Source of the DNA: Capsicum annuum
Taxonomy: Eukaryota; Streptophyta; Magnoliopsida; Solanales; Solanaceae
Direction of reading: 5' to 3'
DNA length: 64,000 bases
NCBI RefSeq assembly: GCF_002878395.1
Contig: NC_061121.1
Coordinates: forward strand, 42,633,225-42,697,224
Shown here: one piece after another, positions 47,739 to 58,714 of the stretch
How the letters are laid out: each line of letters opens with the position of its first letter
Numbering within the stretch: position 1 is the first letter of the stretch
Notes under the pieces: generated by a model
The model's input: only the letters and a program-made list of their open reading frames with translations
Databases searched by the model: none
Told to the model about the DNA's origin: nothing
Position numbers and translations under genes: made by a program

Positions 47739-48268
47739 GACCAAGAGGGACTGTTGATATATCAAAGTTCATCATTTTGCTGGTGTAGTATATATTAAGA
47801 TTCTTTGACGAAAGGATTATCACTTTGGTTTGGCTTTATAGCATGTTTCATTGCACTTTTAAAAATACTTTTTTTTTTTTCTAAAATTGTTTTCTGGGAT
47901 TGTTTGATTAGTGAATTTAATAAATATTTGTCAATTTATCCAAAAAAAAAATTATTTTCACTTTGGGGGAACTATTGACTATTGTTTTAGCCTCTAAATT
48001 TTATTTTTTATTTACTATTAGTTAGAATTACTTTTTTTTTTTTGCTTAAAAGATTGCTGAAATATCCTATTTCAAACATGGACTTTTGAGCCCGTTTGAC
48101 TAAGATGATTGTGAATAGCCAAAAATTATTACTACGTGCCACCAATAAGTATTTTTTAGTGTTGAAATTAAATTTATAAATAAGTAATTATGTATTTGGT
48201 TAAAAATATTTAAATTGATTATAAAAGGTTGATGTATTCAATAAAAAATGCTAATAATATTCTTTATT
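47739..48268. other. AT-rich DNA without recognised gene
   Basis: Only homopolymer tracts and short frames are seen. Confidence 0.4.
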
Positions 48269-48278
48269 TTGATAAAAT

Positions 48279-49383
48279 GGAAAAGGTGCAATTATACCTC
48301 TGAACTTTAATAAATGGTACAAATATATCCTTCGTCATACTTTGGGTATAAATATACCCTTGCCATTAATGAAAAGGTATAAATATACCTTCAAACTTTA
48401 CTAAATTGTACAAATATATCCTTCATCATACTTTGGGTACCAATATACCCTTGTCGTTAATGAAAAAGGTACAAATATATTCTTCTCATTAACAACTAGA
48501 CACATGTTAGCATCGTATTGTTTGGTCCTTTTTAATTTGTTTTATTTGTGAATAATTTAATCCATCTTAAATTATAACTCATGCCTGATTCAAATAACCT
48601 AACCCGGCCTGTGATACAATGAGGACCTTGATTTGGTCGAGAAATGTCCAAACTTTGCAAGTTTTTCTCATGTTTTTGTTCTTAAAATGTTGTCTTCTTG
48701 TTCACTCTTTGAAGTTGGTGAACAATGGTGTAACAATGAATTTAAAGCAGGTAACAACAATCATGAATTAGAAATAATTTCTAATTCACCGACACTTATG
48801 AATCAGAAAAAACAAACAAGAGTCGTTCATGAGAAACATTAAATAGCATCAGAAGATTAATCTAACATCAGAACAGTAACCAACATCACAATATAAAACA
48901 AATCTCAACTCGATTCTAGATGGTAGACGGATCGAAATATGAATCGAACCGATGTGTTTGTTAGAGTTTTTTGGGTTAGTGAGAGAGAGTGGAAGAAAGA
49001 AACACGTGTGAATAGAGACGCGTGATGTCTCTTTTGAAGCTTCTCTATTGCACGAGTCAGGTTGGGTTATTTGGATCGAGTATGAGTTATATTTAGGATA
49101 GATTAAATTATTCACAGATAAAATAAATTAAAAAAGGTCAACCAATATGATGTTGACATGTGTCTAGTTGTTAATGAGAAGAGTATATTTGTACCTTTTC
49201 ATTAGCGACAAGGGTATATTTGTACCCAAAGTATGATGAAGGGTATATTTGTACCATTTATTAAAGTTTGAGAGTATATTTGTTCCTTTTCATCAATGGC
49301 AAGAATATATTTGTACCCAAATATGACGAAATATATATTTGTACCATTTATTAAAGTTCGGGGTTATATTTATACCTTTTCCG
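48279..49383. mobile_element. MULE with ~330-bp arms and unrelated core
   Basis: The ends GGAAAAGGTGCAATTATACC and its reverse complement at 49360-49383 are flanked by TTGATAAAAT on both sides (48269-48278, 49384-49393). Each arm of about 330 bp holds two ~75-bp subrepeats (TACAAATATATCCTT(C/T)(G/A)TCATACTTTGGGTA and relatives). The core (about 48611-49060) is not part of the inverted repeat, is less AT-rich, and has a 69-residue open frame (48633-48842, FASFSHVFVLKMLSSCSLFE) that I cannot assign. It may be captured DNA. Confidence 0.8.
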
Positions 49384-49393
49384 TTGATAAAAT

Positions 49394-49900
49394 ATCCCCA
49401 TTCTTGTTTCTTAAGAAGTTATAAATTTTGAAGTATTTTTTAAGGAAAAGCACGGACGACAAATTTGGAATATAGAGGAAGTTAGAGATTTTGTTTCTCA
49501 AAAAGTTTTTTTTATTTAATTAGAGAAAAACTAAAGATAAAATAACAAAAAAAATAATCAAACTAAAAGTGCTCATAATTAAAGTGAAAAATCATAAATT
49601 GGGATTGATCAACCAGTGATATTTGACTTGTAAACACTTAGTTGTATAAAGATTTTGGATATTTATGCGACGTATAAATAAGCTAATATGTTTTTAATAA
49701 AGCACACCTCTTTTATTTAAAAATACGTGTGACCTCTTAAAAGTTTTCGTTAGTATCTTTGATAATCACATAATTTGTACTTAAGATAAAACTAGATGCA
49801 TTGACATACACGCACATCTAAATGCAATGAGAAAAGGTTGACAAATTATATTTTTGCAACACTTATTGAACTTTTAAGACTTAATCCGTATCTAATGTTA
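49394..49900. other. AT-rich DNA without recognised gene
   Basis: Nothing recognisable apart from A/T tracts. Confidence 0.4.
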
Positions 49901-49929
49901 ATTAAAGTATACCTTTTTCCTTTTCTAGA

Positions 49930-50460
49930 TGGTTTGAGAATTGTAAGGCAAAACCCATCGCCAGACCCTTTAAGTACGCACCATCTTTTACTTAGGCATC
50001 TCAAGTGGACGTCCCTCACTTTTGATACCTCAAATAACCATAAAATGTGTCATTTTTGACACTTTTTACTGAATCAGCAAAAACATATCGTGTCCGTGTA
50101 TTACGCGCACCAATGACGTGTAAAGTGACCAATAATATTATGACATTTGTCATTTTTTTTAAATTAATTGTTAAATAACTATTTTTAATTTAAAAAAACA
50201 ATCAAATATTGATCCTTGGCAATTTTTTAACTTAAATAATTATAAAAAAAATTATAAAATTTAATTTCTCCCCCCCCCCCCCCCCCCCCCCACCAACTAA
50301 AACCCCTACGTCTTCTTCTCCATAGCCCCTCCCCGCCACTCCCACCTTCCTCCCCTCCCCCACCCCCGCCCCCTCCTGTCATCATCCTGAACCCCACCCC
50401 CAAATTTAGTGAACACAACACACAATCTTCCCTATTCCCAACACTAAATGTCATTTCTCA
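49930..50460. mobile_element. one half of a MULE-like inverted-repeat element
   Basis: The order 'cttag...cacctcaa...', 'gtgtattacgcgcaccaatgacgt', AT-rich stretch, then a C-rich block (50270-50400) parallels the left half of the MULE at 10401-11448. No right arm was found, so this copy is probably truncated. The family link is by layout and short matches only. Confidence 0.4.
50270..50291 (+). repeat. poly-C run of 22
   Basis: Twenty-two consecutive C precede a C-rich block reaching about 50400. The frame on the opposite strand (Gly-rich) is a low-complexity artefact. Confidence 0.85.
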
Positions 50461-50900
50461 AATGTCCAAAAGACTAAGAAAACCCTACAAAAATAGAAAA
50501 AACCCGATATCCATTAATTCCTCTTTGTTATTAGTTCAAGAGTTCAATAACAGAAAACCATCTTTAATTAAAAACACAAAAACTTCACAGACCAAACTTT
50601 ATAGCTAAATGTCATTTCTTGTTGCTTCACAAAAAAAGGTATTCACACCACAAGATATATTCAAGAACTTTATAACCATAGGAACAAGAAAAAATTTAAA
50701 TTAATAGAAAAAAATTAAAAATCTATACGAATTCTTACCATTGAAGAATTATAACTGATCGGGAAAACTTTGTTAGTTATAAAATATAATAGTTAGATAA
50801 TAAGGAAATGTGTTTATTATTCTTGAAAAATTCAACCTCCATTAATGGAGGTTAAGTTAAAGGAAATTTTGACTATAAATTTTCAATATCAATATTTTCT
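50461..50900. other. AT-rich DNA without recognised gene
   Basis: No gene or terminus recognised. Confidence 0.4.
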
Positions 50901-50959
50901 ATTTTTGATCATCATTGAATTGTCATTATTAAAATATCATCATATTCTTTTATATAAAA

Positions 50960-51219
50960 AGTTGAATTACTTGTGACCTTTTGATATATTCTAATTCTCC
51001 AATAATACTTTCTTTCGCATAAATAAAAATTTATTTTAATTATTTGATTAAGAACTTTAATAATTATAAAACTTATCAACAAAATATTTAATACGTCGGT
51101 CATTAGATTATGTCAATTATAAAGTAAACGCTATTGTATAAATTATATTTTTTGAATTTAAATATTATTTTTTGTATTATGAGTTTGGGCCAGGCTTAGC
51201 ACGGGCCTATTGAAACTAA
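50960..51219 (+). mobile_element. Helitron-like 3' end, copy 1
   Basis: The end GGCCAGGCTTAGCACGGGCC is a decayed hairpin (canonical GCCCGTGC..GCACGGGC), followed by TATTGAAACTAA and a T. This fits the Helitron CTRR 3' end inserted before T. About 200 bp upstream (AACTTTAATAATTATAAAACTTA) matches copy 2. The 5' end was not found. Confidence 0.6.
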
Positions 51220-51239
51220 TATATATATATATATATATA

Positions 51240-52020
51240 GGATAAGATTGATAGTCCTCACAAAAATTTTATGCAATAGAATTGATATATGTGTTATTAC
51301 TTTTTACATGTTTTATTACTTTTCCTACATATAATTATATTTGTCTTCATTCATTATTTAATGATCATTTTCATTTACACTTTTATAATTGGATTATATA
51401 TAGTAATTTTTAGTAAATCTCTTGTTGTATTTTATTAGATTACTTGATTTTTTAAACATACTTCTTATATTAAAATTTAATTATTTTTTATTTCTCTACT
51501 TTAGCAATCACGAAATATTTATTGTTTTTTCTTATGTTTTACATACAAAAATTTATATTTTTTGTTCCTAATATATGAATACCAATCTTTTGTAGTCCTC
51601 ACAAAGTTATTATAATAATTTTAATGTTATACTTCTGTATAAGAGGGAATATGATAAGATTGATAGCACAAAACAAAAAGTTTTATGCAATAAAATTGGT
51701 ACAGGTGTTTATTACTTTTTCTACACATTATTATATTTGTCCTTATTTATTATCTAATGATCATTTTCATCCAGATCTATATAATTGGATTATATATAGT
51801 AATTTTATAAAATCTCTTTTTGTTCTTTATTAGATTCTTTTTTACATATTTCTTATATTAAAATTTAATTATTCTTTATTTCTCTATTTCAGCAATAACG
51901 AAATATTTATTGTTTTTTTTCTATAGTATGTTTAACATACAAAAAATTATATTTTATATTCCTAGTATATAAATACCAACTTTTTATTGGTCTTACAAGG
52001 TTATTATAGTAATTTTAATG
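51240..52020 (+). repeat. ~400-bp imperfect direct duplication
   Basis: 51240-51640 and 51650-52020 share the same sequence in order: GATAAGATTGATAG, TTTTATGCAATA(G/A)AATTG, ATAATTGGATTATATATAGTAATTTT, CTTATATTAAAATTTAATTATT and AACGAAATATTTATTG-like blocks. Identity is moderate, so the duplication is old. Confidence 0.75.
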
Positions 52021-52455
52021 AATTTCTTAATTCGCTAAAATGATAACATAAGTTTAATAAAGATGAAGTATTTTCTTCTTTCCACATGGACCTTTGTACT
52101 TGGTGGTGCGTTACAATACGAAAAATGATTATTGAGTTTTTTCTTGTATGTTTAATTATTTAACTAATATTTTTTTTTTTAAATAGAGTAGAAAAATTAC
52201 TACGTTACTTTACTAATATATATATATAAAGGAGAATGAGGAGCTTTTGTAGTACTCACAAGATAATTTTTGTCAGTTTTATAAAGTTAGTATTCTTTTA
52301 TAAGTGACATGTCTTATTATTTAACATTAAAATTTTGTTTTAGGCTTTTATGTTATCCCTTATTTAGTTGAAATATTAATTCAATTGTCTTCATCAATTT
52401 GATATACAAGAAAACTTTTAAGTTGTTTTGCAAGACTGAAATTTAATCTCTAACT

Positions 52456-52468
52456 CCCCCCCCCCCCC
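52456..52468 (+). repeat. poly-C run of 13
   Basis: Thirteen C followed by a CT-rich tract, between the duplication and a Stowaway MITE. Confidence 0.8.
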
Positions 52469-52857
52469 TCCTCTTTTCTCCCTCGCTCCCCTTATTACGT
52501 GGTAAAATATGTGTTGTAAGTATTTATCTTTTTTTGAACTTCTTAAATAAAATATTAATCTGTAAACATATATTGATTCAAATAGAAGCGCAACAATTCA
52601 AGAAATTAATCTAACATATGATTAAGTCCAATTAGAATTATTGTATGTTACATTAGCGAAAACATTCGATGAAAATAATTTTTATATTATATATCAACTT
52701 GAAAATATAAAGAAATTCTTCGTTGACTTGCAACTAATTTTATAAAATGATTTAAACTTTAGGAATTTGCAAGAAATCTTGAACTACTCTTTCAATAAGT
52801 TAATGTCACAAAAAGTGAAAAGACAAAAAAGTAATTACAAGTTTAACTTTTATGTTA

Positions 52858-53118
52858 TTCCCTCTGTTTTAAAATAGTTGACCCTTATTGAGTTGACACT
52901 CTCCTTCAGAAAATATTTATGAGGGACTTATTTTATCAAATTAGTCTTATTAGTTATATTTTGAAAATATAAATTTGAGTTTATACACTTTATGTTGTAG
53001 TGATTTAATGATACGGGTACTATGAAAGAACATCATAAAATTTTCTTGATTTCATAAATGAGAAAACTACATCGAAATAAATATTTTTGGAAAATCACTT
53101 ATTTTGAAATGGAGAGAG
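52858..53118. mobile_element. Stowaway-type MITE (Tc1/mariner)
   Basis: Ends TTCCCTCTGTTTTAAAATAG and, on the other strand, CTCTCTCCATTTCAAAATAA are inverted and flanked by TA (52856-52857, 53119-53120). The 261-bp length and termini match Stowaway. It lies inside the Helitron-related sequence. Confidence 0.7.
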
Positions 53119-53139
53119 TAGTTTTGAATCCAAACTTAT

Positions 53140-53326
53140 AAGCACAGGTCATATGCAAAACTTTAATAATTATGAAAACTTACCAATAAGATATGATTAA
53201 TTTGGATAACATTAAATTAATTATGTAGTTGAAATTTATGAAATAAATTATACTATTTGATAAATTGTGTATCATTTTTATATCTTCAAGTTGGGTCCGG
53301 GCTTAGCACGGGCCACACAGAACTAG
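53140..53326 (+). mobile_element. Helitron-like 3' end, copy 2
   Basis: A decayed hairpin (TCCGGGCTTAGCACGGGCC) is followed by ACACAGAACTAG and a T, giving the CTAG|T end of a Helitron at 53326. Upstream sequence matches copy 1. The 5' terminus could lie near 52200, after an (AT)n tract, but this is not proven. Confidence 0.65.
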
Positions 53327-53330
53327 TGCA

Positions 53331-53431
53331 TAGATGGATGGATGGATGGATAGATAGATAGATTAAACAGATAGATCAGACAGATAGATTAGATAGATAG
53401 AACAGACAGATAGACAGACAAATAGACAGAT
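53331..53431 (+). repeat. GATG/GATA/GACA tetranucleotide satellite
   Basis: A run of TGGA, TAGA and CAGA units that shifts from GATG to GATA to GACA. It starts five bases after the Helitron 3' end. Confidence 0.9.
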
Positions 53432-54931
53432 ATGATTAATGTAATAATGTGCAGATTTTTATCTGATTACCTCTATTTTAGTTTTCTTTTCATACCTATG
53501 ATTAATGTAACAAAGTGCAGATATTACTCATATAACGTTACAAACAAGTCCAATAGTCACAATTTTTAATCCTTTAGTTACTTTCCTCCCTTTCTATCCT
53601 ATTTGACGTAGCTACTCTCTCTTTCATTCTTTTTTTAACTTTTTGATGTCAAAGTTGGCTAATATCATGAAGGACTTGACAACTTATATGCAGAATGTTT
53701 TTTAACTTCTTCTATTCTCATTCTTTAAATATATTTTTTCTTATTTTGTAGTTTACATTATTTGAAGAGAAACCTTGAAAAAGCGTTGTTTTCATTTGAA
53801 AAGGAGGTTATAAGTTCAAGTTGTGGAAATAATCTCTTGCACAAATATTTTTTTTTACATTATTTTAAAGAATCACATCAATAATGTCTTGTCTCATTGG
53901 TTTCCGACCTTTATTTTTCTTGATTTTGTTTTCTTCATCTTAGATAGCTATTTGGTTCCAAAACTATAATATTTTAAATAATAACTTGTCACAAGCTTAC
54001 TTTTGATTTTAGTAGGAGAGGAGATGTAAATTATAAGATTACATATAATTGCGAACAAACCAATAAAGAAGTAAAAATCAATAGAATTAGCAAGTCTCAA
54101 AGAAAGATTCACGTCTAACAGCCATATGTTATCTAATTATAAATATTAATTAAATTTGTGGTATCTCATTAGAAAATTATTTATATTCTAATTAATGTTT
54201 ATATGTTTAATCGTCACAAGAACATACATATTGCATATGGGGGTTGTTGAGTGGATGTAATCTATTTGTCTTTTTTCTTTTGTGATTTACTTGTGTATTT
54301 CTCTTTATTCTAACGGGGTTTCAGTTAATTTTTCTTTCGTTAGCAACTAAATATTTCAGTTTTCTTAGTTAAAAAGTTCAAAGATTGAAGATTAGCCACG
54401 GAGCTTCGATATGATTTCTCGATCGGAGATTCATGGGTCACAAATACTTTTTCATTAGCCAGAGAACTAATGCTATTGTTCCGTGATGATTTAAAGGTTG
54501 AAATTTTTTTTATGCTCTTATGGATGATAATAAAATTGTAGTTCAATCACTAGAGTAACACTATTTTTATAATGTACCTTTACTTTTTCCTTTTCGATTG
54601 TAATTCACACATAATTTTAATTATTTTTGGAGTTGACATTTTAATTTTATTTATTTTTGTATCAAGCTAATGTTTCGAGAGAGATGATATGTTTGTATTC
54701 TCTTTTTTCATATGTCTTTCCTTCCGTTTCAGTAAAATTAATTTTATGCTTATTAACATGTTAATTCTAGTTTTAGATCATTTATATTTTTTTATTTTCT
54801 AGGTAGAAATAGATGTTTTTAAATGTAGGTATTATCTCTTTATTCTACTTATCCACAATAACTTTATTGTAATTTTTTTTATTCTTACATTATATATATT
54901 CATAAATTTGTTAAAAAAATAATATATTACA
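53432..54931. other. AT-rich DNA without recognised gene
   Basis: A 68-residue open frame on the minus strand (54340-54546) has no motif I recognise. Nothing else notable. Confidence 0.4.
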
Positions 54932-54936
54932 ATAAC

Positions 54937-55934
54937 TGTTATTTTCAATGTTTTTTGGTACAAGAATCTGTATGTATATGCAATAATAACTTCATCATAA
55001 ATTCAAGTCTAAGACAAGAACACTTACAAAGTTCTTTAACACCTTCAACACAAGATTACGAATAATCTATCCAAGAAGTATGTTAATTTTTAGAAATAAG
55101 ATGAAACAGAATTTTTAAGGTCAAGTCCCCCGACCTCAGGAAGTGTCCTTAAGGAATAATTCCCCTTATTGTACCCGAAGTTATGAAATCCTCCTCCCAG
55201 GATAAAATGATCAAACAAACCAACTGTAGCGGTGGAATCTCTTCGAACTCACTCAACGATTTAATTGATCACACGAAATATTTTTGAAGACAAGAAGAGT
55301 TGTATCTTCAGAAAAAAAATTCCGTACCTAAACCTATGGATAAAAGTAGGTTTATATAGCCATCAGGTGCCCCTTCTGAAAGGTGGCAATGATTCACTTA
55401 AAAGGTGTAACCTTTCTGGAAAATCATGTATGTTCATCCAAAGAATGCGTCTTTTTCGAACAAGCATACCTTTTCCTGAATCAGTGTGTCATTTCGTTGA
55501 AGGGTTGCATCCCTTTTGAAGTATCAATTCGCTTCTGCATTGCATTTCGAAACAGTGTTTCCGCCACTACATGCATGCATATAAATGGAGGATCAAAACA
55601 CAAAAAAAAAAATTTGCGTTTTCCCTTTGGTATTTTCAGATTAAATTTCTGTCAAATAAATTTTGTCCAAAAAGATAGATCTCATCGATCGATCATTTTT
55701 CAAATTTGAAGACGACGATGACGGCGCGAGACACCACCTTGTTCTTGTCTCACTATCCATATGGAGCAAGTGCTTCTTATTAGAAACACTTCAAAGTTTC
55801 CTTCTCCTGCCAATGTGGGAGAATTAGTGAACTTTCCCTTAAAAAAGTGCACTTTCTATTTTAGTGTCTCTCTTTCTCTCCACTATTTTTCCTTCATTTT
55901 TCATTCACACTTTTCATACATATTGAACCCAACA
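54937..55934 (-). mobile_element. solo LTR of the copia family (copies 1 and 2)
   Basis: TG...CA ends (TGTTATTTTCAATG at the left, GAACCCAACA at the right) are flanked by ATAAC on both sides (54932-54936, 55935-55939). The body aligns with the LTRs at 17802 and 37350, including the AAGTGTCCTTAAGGAATAATT block, and a TATATAAA motif occurs on the minus strand near 55350. It is 998 bp instead of about 630 because of an extra ~340 bp at roughly 55545-55880. Presence of one LTR with an exact duplication means the internal part was lost by recombination between LTRs. Confidence 0.85.
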
Positions 55935-55939
55935 ATAAC

Positions 55940-56278
55940 TGACGCGAAGTGCGGACATAGTATCTCAAACGGCATAGTCCGTCCCTAATTATGAAAAACT
56001 CTTTCACTTGAATATCAGTTATCCTTATTGAATTTGTAACAAACCTAGTGAAAAATGATTTGGCTCACGCGAAGAAACTAATTGATAGATATGCTATAGG
56101 CTTTGCAGGAAATGTGCAAATTCACTAATGATTTTTCTTCAGAGATACAACTAAAGCTTGTTTGTCGATCTATTTTATGCACTTGAGTTTCTACTTCAAA
56201 TTAATTGGGTGTTTTCTAATTGTTAACAATCAATCATTAGGTATATATCCAGATCGGTACCTGTAAAAATTAAACTAT
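55940..56278. other. AT-rich DNA without recognised gene
   Basis: No gene or terminus recognised. Confidence 0.4.
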
Positions 56279-56602
56279 TTGTTGGATATTACTCACTTCT
56301 TGTTTGCGTCAACAATACTCTTTACTTGAGCACTCATTCTTGATTTCTTACTTGCTTGCTTTCTTTTTGGTTACATACAACTCAAATGATAACCACTATT
56401 TATAGGTGTGATCGAAGAATCTTACTAAGAATATTTACTACACTATTGTAGAATGACTATTCTCTAGAATACTCATTCTAGAGGTCTTCCTTTTATTCTC
56501 TAAAACTCTTGAATATTCTAGATTCTTCTATGAAGTGTCCTAAATATTAATTAAATTAATAATGATGAATTCTTAACAAAGAATATTATTCTTGACATTC
56601 CT
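56279..56602 (-). mobile_element. possible copia LTR relic
   Basis: On the minus strand GCTCGAGGAA (polypurine-like, up to 56603) precedes TGTCAAGAATAATATTC. A TATAAATA box lies near 56400 and the other side reads ATCCAACA. This is the layout of a short copia LTR of another lineage. No internal domain or duplication is visible. Confidence 0.4.
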
Positions 56603-56926
56603 CGAGCTTAAAAAAACCTTCATATATTTACGTGAGTTTTCAACACTTTGTTGTCAATGAAATATGGAGTATCTTCCTATCACGTCATATCATGTAACTT
56701 TATTTACTTGATCTAGCCCAGTGAACAACTACGAATTTAGGATTTTCGTTCAGAAAGTTCAGAAAATAAAAAAATTAAGTAACCTCTACCTAGAAAAAAA
56801 AAAATCAAACCTAAAACGTCAGGGTCAATAGTGTTACTCTCGAATTTAGTAAAATTTATATTTTTTAACAATAACTTTAAACACGTGTTCAAACTAACAT
56901 ATGAACAATCAACTAAAGTTGTAACT

Positions 56927-58359
56927 TGGTATTCATAACTTTGAACTTCAATGATAAGTTCAACCCAACTTATGAACATCAGCAAAATGAAGTTTAGATT
57001 ATTTTATGAAAAATAACAAAACTAGAAGTTTAGAAAGAGACGAAGAACGGAATATTCTTGTCTACCGAATTCACGGTGTGTCCTTAAGAATATTATTCCT
57101 CTCAAGTACCCAAGGTTATGGAATATATCCTTCCAAGATAAAATGAATCACTTCGACAAAATAACTGTACCTCAAACTCTATCGAACTACGAACACACTA
57201 AATGATAGCAAATCACACTAAAGTTTTTCAAGAAAGATGAGCGTTTTTACTTCAAAATTTCATTTATGTACCTAATGAAAAAATCAGGTATTTATAGCCA
57301 TCAAGGTGTTGCTTTATGAAGATAAGCAATGGTTCAAGAAGGTGCACCTCTTCATAAAGGTGCAACTCTTTGAAAAAATTGCAACTCTTTGGAAAAGTCA
57401 CAACCCATTGAAATTTGAAAAGGTCATAACCATCCAAATTGAAAAGATATCTATTCAAATTACATCCTTTCTTTCAGTGTATTTTTAGAAAAACACATAT
57501 TCAATTATTCATTTTTAATTCACACCTCTTCAAAACCTGACAATTTCTCACATGAATGGGGAATGACTATTTTATCAAAAAATATACGGATAAAGTGTGT
57601 GATCCACAAGCATTAATTGTATCTGGATAAATAGGTTTTTCTTTAAACTTTTCATAGTACTTGCATCGAATGCACTCGGTCAATCGATAGATGTGATATC
57701 CTTGAACCATTAACTTTTTTGTATACCTACACAATACAAGTCACACAATCAGTTTTTAACCGTATATGATTCTCAGGGTTTTGTTCGTTTTAGCCATGAC
57801 TACTTTCTAGTTTTATGAGAGCTTAGAGAATAGGTTTTTACTATCATTCTCCTTGAAGCAGTTTCCACTTCACCCTCACATAGGTGATTCCTAAATGTTT
57901 AATCCTATAGATCAAACGATTGGGTCAAACCTGCTAAACTTAAAAACCATTAAAAAAGTTCACACCATAAGTCTTATCCTTGTTTCTTCAAAATTGTCTT
58001 CATCATGAGAAAAGGTTGAGTATGTTAACAATGTTGAACCATCAATCACAATTTTATTTGATCTTCTTGAATCTAACTCTTGAAATCTACAGTCAGCTAG
58101 GTAAAGTTACCGCTACGATGACTAATTATCCTAGGCCTTAAACCCATTTCATTAGATGATCTCTCAGCTTTCTCTCTAAATAGGTCTTTTATGAGTAGAT
58201 CTAACACATTATTCTTTGACCTAACATAGACGATTGTGATAATTCCACTAAAGAGTAGTTCTATAACACTATTATGTCTCCATTTTATTGACGAGATGTA
58301 TCATTATACATCATGCTCCCTACCCTATCTATTGCAGCTTAGATATCATAGTTTATGTA
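56927..58359 (-). mobile_element. truncated copia element: 3' LTR plus RNase H end (same family)
   Basis: The LTR at 56927-57542 (minus-strand start TGTCAGGTTTTGAAGAGG) is followed by a polypurine tract (CATGTGAGAAAT) and then by about 800 bp matching 18440-19240 and 32650-33430 of copies 1 and 2, that is, the 3' untranslated part and the end of RNase H. All else is missing. The break at 58359 coincides with the LTR-like start TGTTGACACCC at 58360, so a later insertion or recombination removed the rest. Confidence 0.75.
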
Positions 58360-58683
58360 TGTTGACACCCAATTTTGACTCTCCATACTTAAAATTAACA
58401 CATTTAGGCTCCCTGGTCATTAAATGACACAATATGCAATTTTTCATATATTTTTACAATTGTTGATAAATTATTGATAATCATCATTATTTTAGGATCT
58501 TTACTCATTTATTGTCATATTTTAATTTTACATAATTTATTGATAATTATCTTTGATTTCGTAAATTTTAGAATTTTTATCAGTTTATTATTATTTTAAT
58601 ATTTTTTACACAGTCATTTGCATATGTACACAACACAGCACTGTAATTTTTTACTGCATAGTATAAGTTTAATTATTTATAGC

Positions 58684-58714
<31 letters not shown>

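Noticed and set aside
50227..50454. Gly-rich open frame on the minus strand
   Set aside because: It comes from the poly-C and C-rich block of a MULE-like half element.
54340..54546. 68-codon open frame on the minus strand
   Set aside because: No family resemblance, AT-rich context, no splice or promoter context; most likely chance.
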